Positions 1 to 7,698 of a stretch of 13,729 nucleotides of DNA are shown in pieces (the first letter of the stretch is position 1; every line of letters starts with the position of its first letter). The position numbers and the translations under genes were made by a program. This DNA comes from Deinococcus sp. (GTDB lineage Bacteria > Deinococcota > Deinococci > Deinococcales > Deinococcaceae). The DNA is taken from the NCBI GenBank assembly GCA_018260375.1, contig JAGLBF010000008.1, positions 1-13,729 of the forward strand, given 5' to 3'. Below the pieces are notes generated by a model. That model did no database searches and had not been told where the DNA came from. It saw only the letters and a program-made list of their open reading frames with translations.

Positions 1-95
1 GTTCTGAATTGCAGCACAGTCCTAAAGGTGCCGCCTGCACCTGCATACCGCAAAGTCTGTACTGTATTCTGCGCTCATCTCCCGGATTTCAGCGC
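1..95 (+). repeat. Degenerate copy of the TACGGA-family intergenic repeat, cut by the window edge
   Basis: Bases 4-90 align along their length with the better-preserved copy at 10690-10780. Shared blocks include a CTrAATT segment, CACAGTC, GCCGCCTGC, CATACCGC and a GTCTGTACTGT segment matching GTCCGTATGCTGT. The TACGGA left end would lie outside the window. The copy has drifted and carries no ORF. It sits upstream of the M20 gene, so its right part may overlap promoter DNA. Confidence 0.6.
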
Positions 96-99
96 ATTT

Positions 100-127
100 T
101 TGTTGAGGGTGGTAGGCGTATTACCCT
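100..127 (+). promoter_or_regulatory. Candidate promoter for the mini-ORF and M20 gene
   Basis: A weak -35-like TTGTTG (100-105) is followed after 16 bp by the -10-like TACCCT (122-127). Exactly six bases later comes ATG (134). That spacing matches the leaderless arrangement at other genes in this window. A second -10-like hexamer, TATCAT (162-167), lies 9 bases before the M20 ATG at 177 and is an alternative. Confidence 0.35.
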
Positions 128-133
128 AGCCTA

Positions 134-169
134 ATGCCCCAAGTACCCAGCCTTGCGGGTATATCATGA
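134..169 (+). CDS. Possible 11-codon leaderless mini-ORF ahead of the M20 gene
   Basis: ATG (134) opens a short frame encoding MPQVPSLAGIS and closes at TGA (167-169), seven bases before the M20 ATG at 177. The start lies six bases after TACCCT, the spacing of a leaderless transcript, so a ribosome could initiate here and then reinitiate on the peptidase. The frame differs from that of the M20 gene, and the peptide has no recognisable run of regulatory codons. It may be fortuitous: a 12-codon frame is common by chance. Confidence 0.25.
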   Translation: MPQVPSLAGIS

Positions 170-176
170 TGGATAC

Positions 177-1265
177 ATGCCGCTGACTTATCTTGCCCGC
201 ATTGCCCAAACCCCCGCCCCCACGTTTCAGGAAGGGGCACGAGCGGGGCTTATCATGACGCTATGGCGCGAGCTGGGCTACGACCCGCAGCAAGACGCGG
301 CAGGGAATGTGCTGCTGCGCCTGGGCCCCTCCACTGAAGGCAGGGCACTGCTGCTGGCCTCGCACCTAGACACCGTATTTGAGCCGCACACGGACGTCAC
401 CGTTCGCGAGGTAGACGGGCGGCTGGTGGGCGCAGGTGTGGGCGACAATGCGGCGAGTTTGGCGGTACTCACGGCCTTTTTGCGCGAGCTCGCCCCCCAT
501 AGCGGTACACTCAGCCGCCCGCTGTGGTTAGCAGCCAATACTGCCGAGGAAGGCCTGGGCGACCTGCGCGGGGCCAAGGCACTGCTCAGCGAGCACCACG
601 CCGATATAGCGGCGTTCGTGGCGATAGACGGCTATCTGGGCGCGGCGGTGACACGGGCGGTGGGCGTGCGGCGCTACCGCGTTACCTTTGGCGGCGAGGG
701 CGGGCATTCGTGGGGCGACCAGCACCCCAGCGCCCTGCATGGTCTGGGCCTTGCCATCGCCGCGCTGTACAGCCTGCCTCTGCCCAGCAAACCGCGCACC
801 ACGCTCAATGTGGGAGTAGCAGGGGGCGGCCACAGTGTTAACAGCATCGCCAGCCACGCCGAATTGCTGCTAGACCTGCGCTCGCTAGACGGTAAAGTGC
901 TGCAAAAGCTGGATGCCGAAGTCAAGCAGGTGATACAAGCGGCCGCCCGTCAAGCCCGCGTACAGGTCAGCCTAGAACAGGTGGGCGACAGACCAGGTGG
1001 CGACCTGCGGGCCGACCCACTGCTGCGACTGGTGAGGCAAGCCGCCGTGCCCCTGGGTATGGACATCCGCACGACAGCCAGCAGCACCGACGCCAACGCC
1101 GCCGCACCCTACGACTTCCCTGCGCTGGCTCTGGGGGTATACCGGGGCGGTAAGGCCCACCGCGAAGACGAGTGGGTGCAACCTGAAAGCCTGGGCATAG
1201 GCCTGCGGCTGCTGCGCGGGTTTGTATCGGCGTATATGAAAAGCGGCGAGGCTGTAGAAAGTTAA
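177..1265 (+). CDS. M20-family zinc metallopeptidase / aminoacylase-like hydrolase
   Basis: Predicted cytoplasmic di-zinc amidohydrolase of the M20 (PepT/ArgE/DapE-like) fold, cleaving a small peptide or N-acyl amino acid; the substrate cannot be read from sequence. Numbered from the ATG at 177 (362 aa, normal for the family), the active-site set is complete: SHLD with His63 and Asp65, Asp90 in GVGDN as bridging ligand, Glu124-Glu125 in AEEGLGD (general base plus ligand), Asp151, and C-terminal His328 in GGKAHREDEW. The lid/dimerisation domain spans about 165-265 and contains GGHSWG (His177). A TTG at 153 would add eight residues, but the ATG start gives a typical M20 N-terminus (MPLTYLARIAQTPAPT), so I prefer it. 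No signal peptide. The LysW-lysine hydrolase LysK is less likely because the GRGAVDAKG-type motif of that group is absent. The gene stands alone and converges on ilvA. Confidence 0.85.
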   Translation: MPLTYLARIAQTPAPTFQEGARAGLIMTLWRELGYDPQQDAAGNVLLRLGPSTEGRALLLASHLDTVFEPHTDVTVREVDGRLVGAGVGDNAASLAVLTAFLRELAPHSGTLSRPLWLAANTAEEGLGDLRGAKALLSEHHADIAAFVAIDGYLGAAVTRAVGVRRYRVTFGGEGGHSWGDQHPSALHGLGLAIAALYSLPLPSKPRTTLNVGVAGGGHSVNSIASHAELLLDLRSLDGKVLQKLDAEVKQVIQAAARQARVQVSLEQVGDRPGGDLRADPLLRLVRQAAVPLGMDIRTTASSTDANAAAPYDFPALALGVYRGGKAHREDEWVQPESLGIGLRLLRGFVSAYMKSGEAVES

Positions 1266-1274
1266 CCAGGGCCA

Positions 1275-1316
1275 CCAGACAAGGACTCCCAGACAAGGGC
1301 TACCAGAGGCAGAGAG
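1275..1316. repeat. 14-bp-period tandem repeat
   Basis: CCAGACAAGGACTC (1275-1288) is followed directly by CCAGACAAGGGCTA (1289-1302), then by a decayed third unit beginning CCAGAGGCAGAG (1303-1316). It lies in the 152-bp gap between the convergent M20 and ilvA genes, just left of a dispersed repeat copy. No hairpin with a T-run, and so no clear intrinsic terminator, was found in this gap. Confidence 0.6.
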
Positions 1317-1320
1317 ACAA

Positions 1321-1400
1321 GACGGACTGTGCTTTCATACTAGAGAGCCCGTGTCTTTTCCCACTCGCATCCACCCTGATTCAACCGGAGTCTGTATCAG
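1321..1400. repeat. TACGGA-family intergenic repeat, internally deleted copy
   Basis: It begins GACGGACT, like the TACGGACT end of the copy at 10681. It shares CCCACTCGCATCC (1360-1372) exactly with 10759-10771, and ends GGAGTCTGTATCAG (1387-1400) against GGAATCCGTATTAG at 10805-10818. At 80 bp it is shorter than the 137-bp copy. It lies between the convergent M20 and ilvA genes. Confidence 0.6.
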
Positions 1401-1417
1401 CAGGCTGAGTGCTTCTT

Positions 1418-2980
<1,563 letters not shown>

Positions 2981-2983
2981 GGT

Positions 2984-2995
2984 CACCTCTCCTTC
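2984..2995 (-). promoter_or_regulatory. Shine-Dalgarno site of ilvA
   Basis: Read on the minus strand, the 12 bases upstream of the start are AGGAGAGGTGACC less the last base, immediately before ATG (2980). AGGAG sits eight bases from the ATG. This decides for ATG 2980 over GTG 2986, which would overlap the site. Most other starts in this window lack such a site. Confidence 0.65.
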
Positions 2996-3003
2996 AGAGG
3001 CTT

Positions 3004-3009
3004 AGTGTA
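3004..3009 (-). promoter_or_regulatory. Possible -10 element of ilvA
   Basis: Minus-strand TACACT ends 23 bases before the ilvA ATG, which would leave a short leader containing the AGGAG site. No convincing -35 lies 16-18 bp further upstream, so support is weak. Confidence 0.3.
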
Positions 3010-3072
3010 GGGCAAAGTAGACCTCAGTTCTGGAAGGGCTGTGTAGAACAGAAAGAGGATGCCTGCTGCTAG

Positions 3073-3100
3073 GTAGCTGCTCAGAAGTAGCTGCTTAGAA
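3073..3100. repeat. 14-bp-period tandem duplication upstream of ilvA
   Basis: GTAGCTGCTCAGAA (3073-3086) is directly followed by GTAGCTGCTTAGAA (3087-3100), with one mismatch. It lies about 95-120 bases upstream of the ilvA start, where a paired regulator-binding site is possible but unproven. The rest of the 2996-3193 gap shows no gene, no TACGGA-type repeat and no clear terminator for the oxidoreductase gene that enters it. Confidence 0.55.
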
Positions 3101-3193
3101 CGTAGAAATAAGCCCCTAAGCGCTCAGCCCCTTTCTTTACGCGCACTGGCCTTGTGTCTTTGTGCTTTGGACATAATTCAAGTTGGAACCCGA

Positions 3194-4444
3194 TTAAGTG
3201 GTTGAACCCTCTTTCCAACCTCCACTGTCTATCACCGTCAAAGCCGCTTCACGCGCTACGCCCGCACCCAGCAGGTCAGCTTTTTCGCCGCCCAGCAGCA
3301 GCCAGTGCTTGTCGCTCAGGGCCTCTAAGCAGGGCCAGCCGCCAGCAGGCAGGGCCACCCACGCGCCAGCAATGTCGCTCAGGCTGCGGCCTACCTCTAG
3401 GGCCTGGGTGGCGAGGAGGCTCAGACCGTCCATGCCCAGCAACAGGTCTTGTAAGGCTTCGCGGCGCAGCCCCACAGGTACGCCGCTCAGCCGCCCGCCC
3501 GTAGGCTGGTAGCCGTAAGGGTCACGGTGGTGAGTGGGAAGTATTACCGTAAACCCGCCGGCGTGGGGCCGCAGGGTAAGTGGCACTGGCCCAAACTGGC
3601 CCACAAACTGGGCACGAATCAGCGGGGTGAGGTCGCTGCTGCTCACGTTTAGGCGGGGCCACTGGCAGTACACCTGTCCGTGGTGGGTCACGGTGCCCAG
3701 GTGCTGCTCGGCCAGATGAGGGCTAGCCGCGCCCGCCGCAATGATGACCTGCTGGGCGGCGACTTGGTGCGTTTCGTGTACCACAATCTGGTGGGTGTTG
3801 GTGATGTTCAGCCGGTCAAGGCGCACGCCGCCGGGGGTGGGGTAGGCTCTGGCGTTGAGCATCAGGTCAGCCCCGTGCCGCAGCGCACTCTGGGCGGCGC
3901 GGGTGGTCAGCGCGGCGACGCTGTAGGTCAGCGCCTGTGGGTCATGACGAAAGGCGGCAAAGTAACCCAGGTCAGCCAAGCCAGCAGGCAACAACTCGGC
4001 GGGCCATTCGCTCAGAGGCAGATACTGACCAAGCTGCGCCCCGTCTGTCTGCTGGGCAGTCACTCCGGGCGAACGCAGTTCGAGCAGGCCGCGCTCGCGC
4101 GTAGGCGCGTCATTGGGCCCAGGCTGGCCCAGTCCACCCTGCTCGGCCGTCAGCCGGCCCAGCACGAGGTCACGGGTCAGCTGGGCGTGCGGCAAGAGGG
4201 CGGGCGGCACTGCGGCCACATCCAGCGCAGACCAGACGCCGGGGGCCAAAATGCTGGCACCTTCTTCGTTGGGTAACCCGCCTTGGTCAAGGAGTAAAAC
4301 CCGCAACTGGGGACGGGCATGCAACAAAAAATGCGCCAACAAGCTCCCCATTCGCCCTGCGCCGATAATCACCACATCATAGCTTGGCGTGTCAAAAGGT
4401 TGGCCTACATGGGCGTACACCTGGCCTGCAAAGGTGGAGGACAT
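3194..4444 (-). CDS. FAD-dependent oxidoreductase, DAO (D-amino-acid/glycine oxidase-like) family
   Basis: Predicted cytoplasmic flavoenzyme oxidising an amine or amino acid; the substrate is not determinable. Numbered from ATG 4444 (416 aa), an N-terminal Rossmann motif IIGAGRMG (GxGxxG at 28-33) follows a beta strand, and Asp53 at the end of the second strand is placed to bind the FAD ribose. The C-terminal block ALPAGGWPCLEAL followed by LLLGGEKADLLGAGVA resembles the FAD-closing end of DAO proteins, but the usual GHG/GLSP-type wording is altered. A TTG at 4462 would add six residues; ATG is preferred because TATTAT lies exactly six bases before it. The gene diverges from lptD. It ends 214 bp before the ilvA start on the same strand, so co-transcription with ilvA is possible but not supported by close spacing. 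Confidence 0.8.
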   Translation of the reverse strand: MSSTFAGQVYAHVGQPFDTPSYDVVIIGAGRMGSLLAHFLLHARPQLRVLLLDQGGLPNEEGASILAPGVWSALDVAAVPPALLPHAQLTRDLVLGRLTAEQGGLGQPGPNDAPTRERGLLELRSPGVTAQQTDGAQLGQYLPLSEWPAELLPAGLADLGYFAAFRHDPQALTYSVAALTTRAAQSALRHGADLMLNARAYPTPGGVRLDRLNITNTHQIVVHETHQVAAQQVIIAAGAASPHLAEQHLGTVTHHGQVYCQWPRLNVSSSDLTPLIRAQFVGQFGPVPLTLRPHAGGFTVILPTHHRDPYGYQPTGGRLSGVPVGLRREALQDLLLGMDGLSLLATQALEVGRSLSDIAGAWVALPAGGWPCLEALSDKHWLLLGGEKADLLGAGVAREAALTVIDSGGWKEGSTT

Positions 4445-4450
4445 GGCAAG

Positions 4451-4456
4451 ATAATA
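4451..4456 (-). promoter_or_regulatory. Leaderless-type -10 element of the oxidoreductase gene
   Basis: Minus-strand TATTAT matches TATAAT at five of six positions and is separated from the ATG (4444) by six bases, with no Shine-Dalgarno sequence. A 3-of-6 -35-like CCGACC lies 17 bp upstream. This is the best -10 hexamer in the window. Confidence 0.55.
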
Positions 4457-4482
4457 GGGCAAGGTATGAGCGGGGTCGGTGC

Positions 4483-4492
4483 TGAGCGCTCA
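4483..4492. promoter_or_regulatory. Perfect 10-bp palindrome in the divergent promoter region
   Basis: TGAGCGCTCA is self-complementary and lies upstream of the oxidoreductase -10 element, between that gene and divergent lptD. It could be an operator half-pair; no family of regulator can be named. The whole gap 4445-4601 contains no repeat of the TACGGA family. Confidence 0.3.
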
Positions 4493-4516
4493 TCACTGAT
4501 ACCTCATCACTGGCAC
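4489..4516. repeat. 14-bp-period tandem duplication between divergent genes
   Basis: CTCATCACTGATAC (4489-4502) is followed directly by CTCATCACTGGCAC (4503-4516), with two mismatches. It partly overlaps the TGAGCGCTCA palindrome. It is the third tandem duplication of 14-bp period in the window, each with unrelated sequence. Confidence 0.55.
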
Positions 4517-4591
4517 CTCCTTCTCACCCCCCGTCCGCCAAAATGGTTAAGCTGATAGCAGTCGTCCTGCCTGGTCAGGGCCTTACCCTCT

Positions 4592-4595
4592 GGAG
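4592..4595 (+). promoter_or_regulatory. Shine-Dalgarno GGAG supporting a TTG start for lptD
   Basis: GGAG is followed by six bases and then TTG (4602), which opens the frame encoding a complete signal peptide. The nearest ATG upstream (4543) is out of frame. The TTG is therefore the best-supported start. Confidence 0.5.
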
Positions 4596-4601
4596 TCTTG
4601 T

Positions 4602-7553
4602 TTGTCATACCCTGTTGCTAAAACCTTAAGCACCGTACTGGCCTCCTTGCTGCTGCTGGGCCTCGGCAGCGCTCAGGCGCGTACTGTGCGCATTATTCAG
4701 GCCGACAATCTAGAGATGAACACGGTAGATGACCAAGATATCGTGGTGATCAGCGGCGAGCGGGTAGAGCTTCATATAGATGACGATGTGGTGGTGGCTA
4801 CCCGCGTGGAATTTAACCGCACCCACCGCACACTGACGCTGGTCGGTCAGGGCCGTTATGACGCCATAGACAGCGCGGGCAACGAGCAGCACATGACTGG
4901 CGAAAATCTGGTGGTTAATCTGGGTACACAAGCACTCACGGGTGAAGACGTGATTATCAGTGACAGCACCTTGCAGATACGCGGCGAGGCCATAGAACGC
5001 GTACCCGGAAGGCTGAGCGCCCAGAACAGCTACTTTACCCCCTGCGCTCGCTGCGGACGCACGCCCAACGACTACGCCTTTAAGGCGGCCCGCCTCCTGC
5101 TCTACCCGGGTGACCGCCTGATCGCCTACCAAGCCACCTTGCTGCTGGCTGACGCGCCCGTGCTGTACCTGCCTGTTATCGCCCTGCCGCTCAACGACGC
5201 TACTCGGCAGCCCAAGTTCAGCTACGCCAGTGACGCGGTAGACGGGCGCACCATCAAGGCCGATTTGCCTTTTGCACTGGGCAGTAACGTGCTGGGCACC
5301 ACGCTGCTGCGCCACTACCAAAACCGCCAATCGCACTACGGCTTTGGCACAGACTTTACGGTATACACCCCTATGCCCTACATTGACAAAATCAACGGGT
5401 ACTTTTTGGCACTGCCTAAGCCCATTACGGCAGCTGTAGACGACGACGAATCGGGCTATAACCTGGACTATACTTTTGGCATCAAAGGCCGCTACGACCT
5501 AGAGAACACCGTGTCAGGCCTCAGCTACACCCTGACGACTGTGCACCGTGAGATAGACCTGAGCAGCACTGATACCAGCAAGGGTGTGACTTTTATAAAT
5601 GGCGGCGCGGACGTTACCTATACCAACGTGCCCCGGGTCAGCAACGTCAAGGTCAATGTCACTATTGCCGACAGGCGCGGCCCTGAACCCACCACCGCCC
5701 TGAGCACCGTGCTCAAAAAGCCCGAGATCACCGTTGACCCCGACGCTTTTCGCTACACCTACCGCAGCGGCAGCACACTCAGCGCCGACTTTAAGATCAC
5801 GGTGGGCAACTACATGGCGGCGAGCAACCCCCTGAACCGCACGGTGTCGCGTGAGGGTCCTAACTTCGCTACCTGGCGGCTACAAGAAGAACACCGCATC
5901 GCCTTTAATGCCCGGCCCTGGCTGGGCGGCGACTTTATGGCCTACAACAACTTTGTAGGCAAATATTATCTGTCGGGCCAGCGAGCCGTTGACCTAGATG
6001 TGGGCTTTGCACTCTCCCAGACCTTTGGCCTGCGCCCACCCGACTTGCCGTACACCACCACCTATAACAGCTTTGGTACGTCTATCACACCGACCGCCAG
6101 CCTGGGCAACTGGGTCTTTGGCTTTAAGTACCTGCGGCGCGAAGGCGTTGGCCCGTTTTCCTTTGACCGCCTAGACAGCAAGCGCATCAGTGCGCCTATC
6201 AACCTCGCCGTCAACCTTACGCCTACCTCAGGGGTTAGCTTTAAGCTGTCGCAAGACTACGATATTGTCTTGCCCGCTGACCAACAAAGCCCCGCTGACT
6301 TTGCAGTGAGCGTAGCGCGTGAGCCGCTGCAACTAAACCTGGACATCAAACATGACTTTTTTCACACCGAACTGGAAAGCGTGAGCGCCAGTGGCAGCTA
6401 CGGCGCACAAGCGGCACGCGGGCTCAATGTGGCCTTTTCGGGCAGCTACACGCGCACAGACGGGCCAGGGCTGCTCACCACCAGTGTCAAGGTCATAGGC
6501 GGGGTGCGAACCAACAATGTGGGCGTGTCCGTAACCAGCGACCTCAAAAAGCGCGAGGTGCAGAGCGTGACTATTACGGGCAACGCGGTACGCAGCCGCG
6601 ACACCGTGCTGAATCCTGTCACCCTGAGTGCCAGCGAAACCATCAACTTGCAAAGCCCCCACGCCGACGGCAGTTATACCGTCAACTGGCGCAACTTTAC
6701 CCTCAACAGCACCCACAGCCTTACCCTGCCCAGAGGTGCGCTCGCCGCCTATAAAGCGACCTCTACCCCCACCAACCCCAGTGCCTATAACCTCTACGTT
6801 TACAATCCTGACACGGTGTATTTCAGTGTGGGCAACGTAGCAGGCAGCAGTTATAGCAGCTACGGCAGCGGATATACCAGCGGCAATTACGGCAGTTACA
6901 CCTCTACAGCCTCAAGCAGCAACTGGTACAACTGGCAGCAGCTAGCCCCAGGTGCACTGGCCTGGAACCTTAAGTACGGCGGCCCCTACGACCTGAGCAC
7001 CCAAACTTGGACCAAGCCCGCACTCACCCTGTCCCTTACCGCCACCCGCCCCGCTCAGCGTCTCAGCACTCAGGCCACCCTCGCCATGCCGGGCAGCCAG
7101 GAGACCAGCAGCCCCTACCTGCAAGCAGCGAGTGTGGGCGGCGACTGGCAATTTAACCGCCGCGCCGCCATCAGCGGGCTTGCCAGCTACAGCCGCAGAC
7201 AAAACACCGACGGCAGCGAGGTCAATGAAACGCTGAACTTGCAACCCCTCGCCTTTAATTTTGCCTTTGGCCCCCACGAACGCCCTGATGCGTATCTCAC
7301 CGCCACCTTTCAGCAGACACTCACCTGGCAAAATGGCCTGCGCACCAGCATCACCCCCTTTCGGCCCATTTTGCTGCTGACAGTTGACCGCTGCTGTTGG
7401 GCCTTTCAGGCCGAAGTCAATCCCCTAGAGCGCCGCTTTAGAATCGGCTTTGTCCTTCCTGGTGCGGGCCAGGTCACCGCCTTTGAAAACACCACCTCAG
7501 GAAACAGTTTCCCCGTATTTAGTTTGGACGGGCTAAACAAGTTGGGGCAATAG
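4602..7553 (+). CDS. lptD: LptD/OstA-like outer-membrane assembly protein
   Basis: Predicted outer-membrane translocon; in E. coli LptD inserts LPS into the outer leaflet. Of 983 aa (E. coli LptD is about 780), residues 1-26 form a signal peptide ending in AQA. About 27-135 is a repetitive beta-strand OstA/LptA-like domain. About 140-200 is the conserved LptD junction (SYFTPCARCG, then LLYPGDRLIAYQATLLL). The remainder is a long beta-barrel-like region with alternating aromatic and polar residues, including a Gly/Ser/Tyr-rich insert at about 749-777. The only four cysteines are Cys148/Cys151 and the adjacent Cys931/Cys932 in DRCCWAF. This matches the CCW signature and the two-plus-two disulfide logic of E. 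coli LptD, except that both N-terminal cysteines sit in one CxxC. The start is TTG with GGAG upstream. The natural cargo is unclear, because Deinococcus is not known to make LPS; the symbol denotes homology only. Confidence 0.8.
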   Translation: MSYPVAKTLSTVLASLLLLGLGSAQARTVRIIQADNLEMNTVDDQDIVVISGERVELHIDDDVVVATRVEFNRTHRTLTLVGQGRYDAIDSAGNEQHMTGENLVVNLGTQALTGEDVIISDSTLQIRGEAIERVPGRLSAQNSYFTPCARCGRTPNDYAFKAARLLLYPGDRLIAYQATLLLADAPVLYLPVIALPLNDATRQPKFSYASDAVDGRTIKADLPFALGSNVLGTTLLRHYQNRQSHYGFGTDFTVYTPMPYIDKINGYFLALPKPITAAVDDDESGYNLDYTFGIKGRYDLENTVSGLSYTLTTVHREIDLSSTDTSKGVTFINGGADVTYTNVPRVSNVKVNVTIADRRGPEPTTALSTVLKKPEITVDPDAFRYTYRSGSTLSADFKITVGNYMAASNPLNRTVSREGPNFATWRLQEEHRIAFNARPWLGGDFMAYNNFVGKYYLSGQRAVDLDVGFALSQTFGLRPPDLPYTTTYNSFGTSITPTASLGNWVFGFKYLRREGVGPFSFDRLDSKRISAPINLAVNLTPTSGVSFKLSQDYDIVLPADQQSPADFAVSVAREPLQLNLDIKHDFFHTELESVSASGSYGAQAARGLNVAFSGSYTRTDGPGLLTTSVKVIGGVRTNNVGVSVTSDLKKREVQSVTITGNAVRSRDTVLNPVTLSASETINLQSPHADGSYTVNWRNFTLNSTHSLTLPRGALAAYKATSTPTNPSAYNLYVYNPDTVYFSVGNVAGSSYSSYGSGYTSGNYGSYTSTASSSNWYNWQQLAPGALAWNLKYGGPYDLSTQTWTKPALTLSLTATRPAQRLSTQATLAMPGSQETSSPYLQAASVGGDWQFNRRAAISGLASYSRRQNTDGSEVNETLNLQPLAFNFAFGPHERPDAYLTATFQQTLTWQNGLRTSITPFRPILLLTVDRCCWAFQAEVNPLERRFRIGFVLPGAGQVTAFENTTSGNSFPVFSLDGLNKLGQ

Positions 7554-7555
7554 TA

Positions 7556-7600
7556 CGCACTTCCGACTTGAACTTTGTTGCACACGAAGTGACACAGGGT
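7556..7600 (-). repeat. Partial copy of the intergenic repeat (right end only)
   Basis: Bases 7563-7591 match the reverse complement of 11827-11855 at 27 of 29 positions (shared TTGCACACGAAGTG). Only this end of the element is recognisable. It starts three bases after the lptD stop codon, and it is the best-conserved match for this end of the family. Confidence 0.7.
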
Positions 7601-7613
7601 CACGCGGCCACCC

Positions 7614-7643
7614 AGCCATACAGCCATACAGCCATGCAGCCAC
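7614..7643. repeat. 8-bp tandem repeat, about 3.6 copies
   Basis: The unit AGCCATAC occurs at 7614-7621 and 7622-7629, then as AGCCATGC (7630-7637) and AGCCACC. It lies between lptD and the lipoprotein gene and is a likely slippage-prone tract of no evident function. Confidence 0.65.
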
Positions 7644-7685
7644 CTTGAGGCCGTTGAAGAGCAAGACCAATGAGCCCCCACACAA

Positions 7686-7690
7686 GAGGT
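7686..7690 (+). promoter_or_regulatory. Shine-Dalgarno site of the lipoprotein gene
   Basis: GAGGT, within AAGAGGT, lies eight bases before ATG 7699. With no -10-like hexamer at leaderless spacing, this gene appears to be translated from a leadered mRNA, possibly reading through from lptD. Confidence 0.55.
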
Positions 7691-7698
7691 AGACCCCG

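Noticed and set aside
177..1265. Assignment of the M20 gene as lysK (LysW-lysine hydrolase)
   Set aside because: LysK-type proteins carry a GRGAVDAKG-like metal motif; here the motif is GVGDNAAS, and the EEGLGD and TDAN blocks fit PepT-like M20 proteins better. No lysine-biosynthesis neighbours are present.
2987..3193. T-box or attenuator upstream of ilvA
   Set aside because: No T-box antiterminator signature (GGTGG-type) and no Ile/Val-rich leader peptide were found on the minus strand. A 16-codon minus-strand frame in the gap is Lys/Arg-rich and looks fortuitous.
4543..4629. A 28-codon frame starting at ATG 4543 ahead of lptD
   Set aside because: It is out of frame with lptD, lacks a Shine-Dalgarno sequence and promoter, and overlaps the well-supported TTG start of lptD. 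Hydrophobic content alone is not enough.
4710..5336. 208-codon minus-strand frame inside lptD, and a 216-codon plus-strand frame inside ilvA (1790-2440)
   Set aside because: Both lie antisense to genes with clear conserved motifs, and long antisense frames are expected in GC-rich DNA. Neither translation shows a domain.
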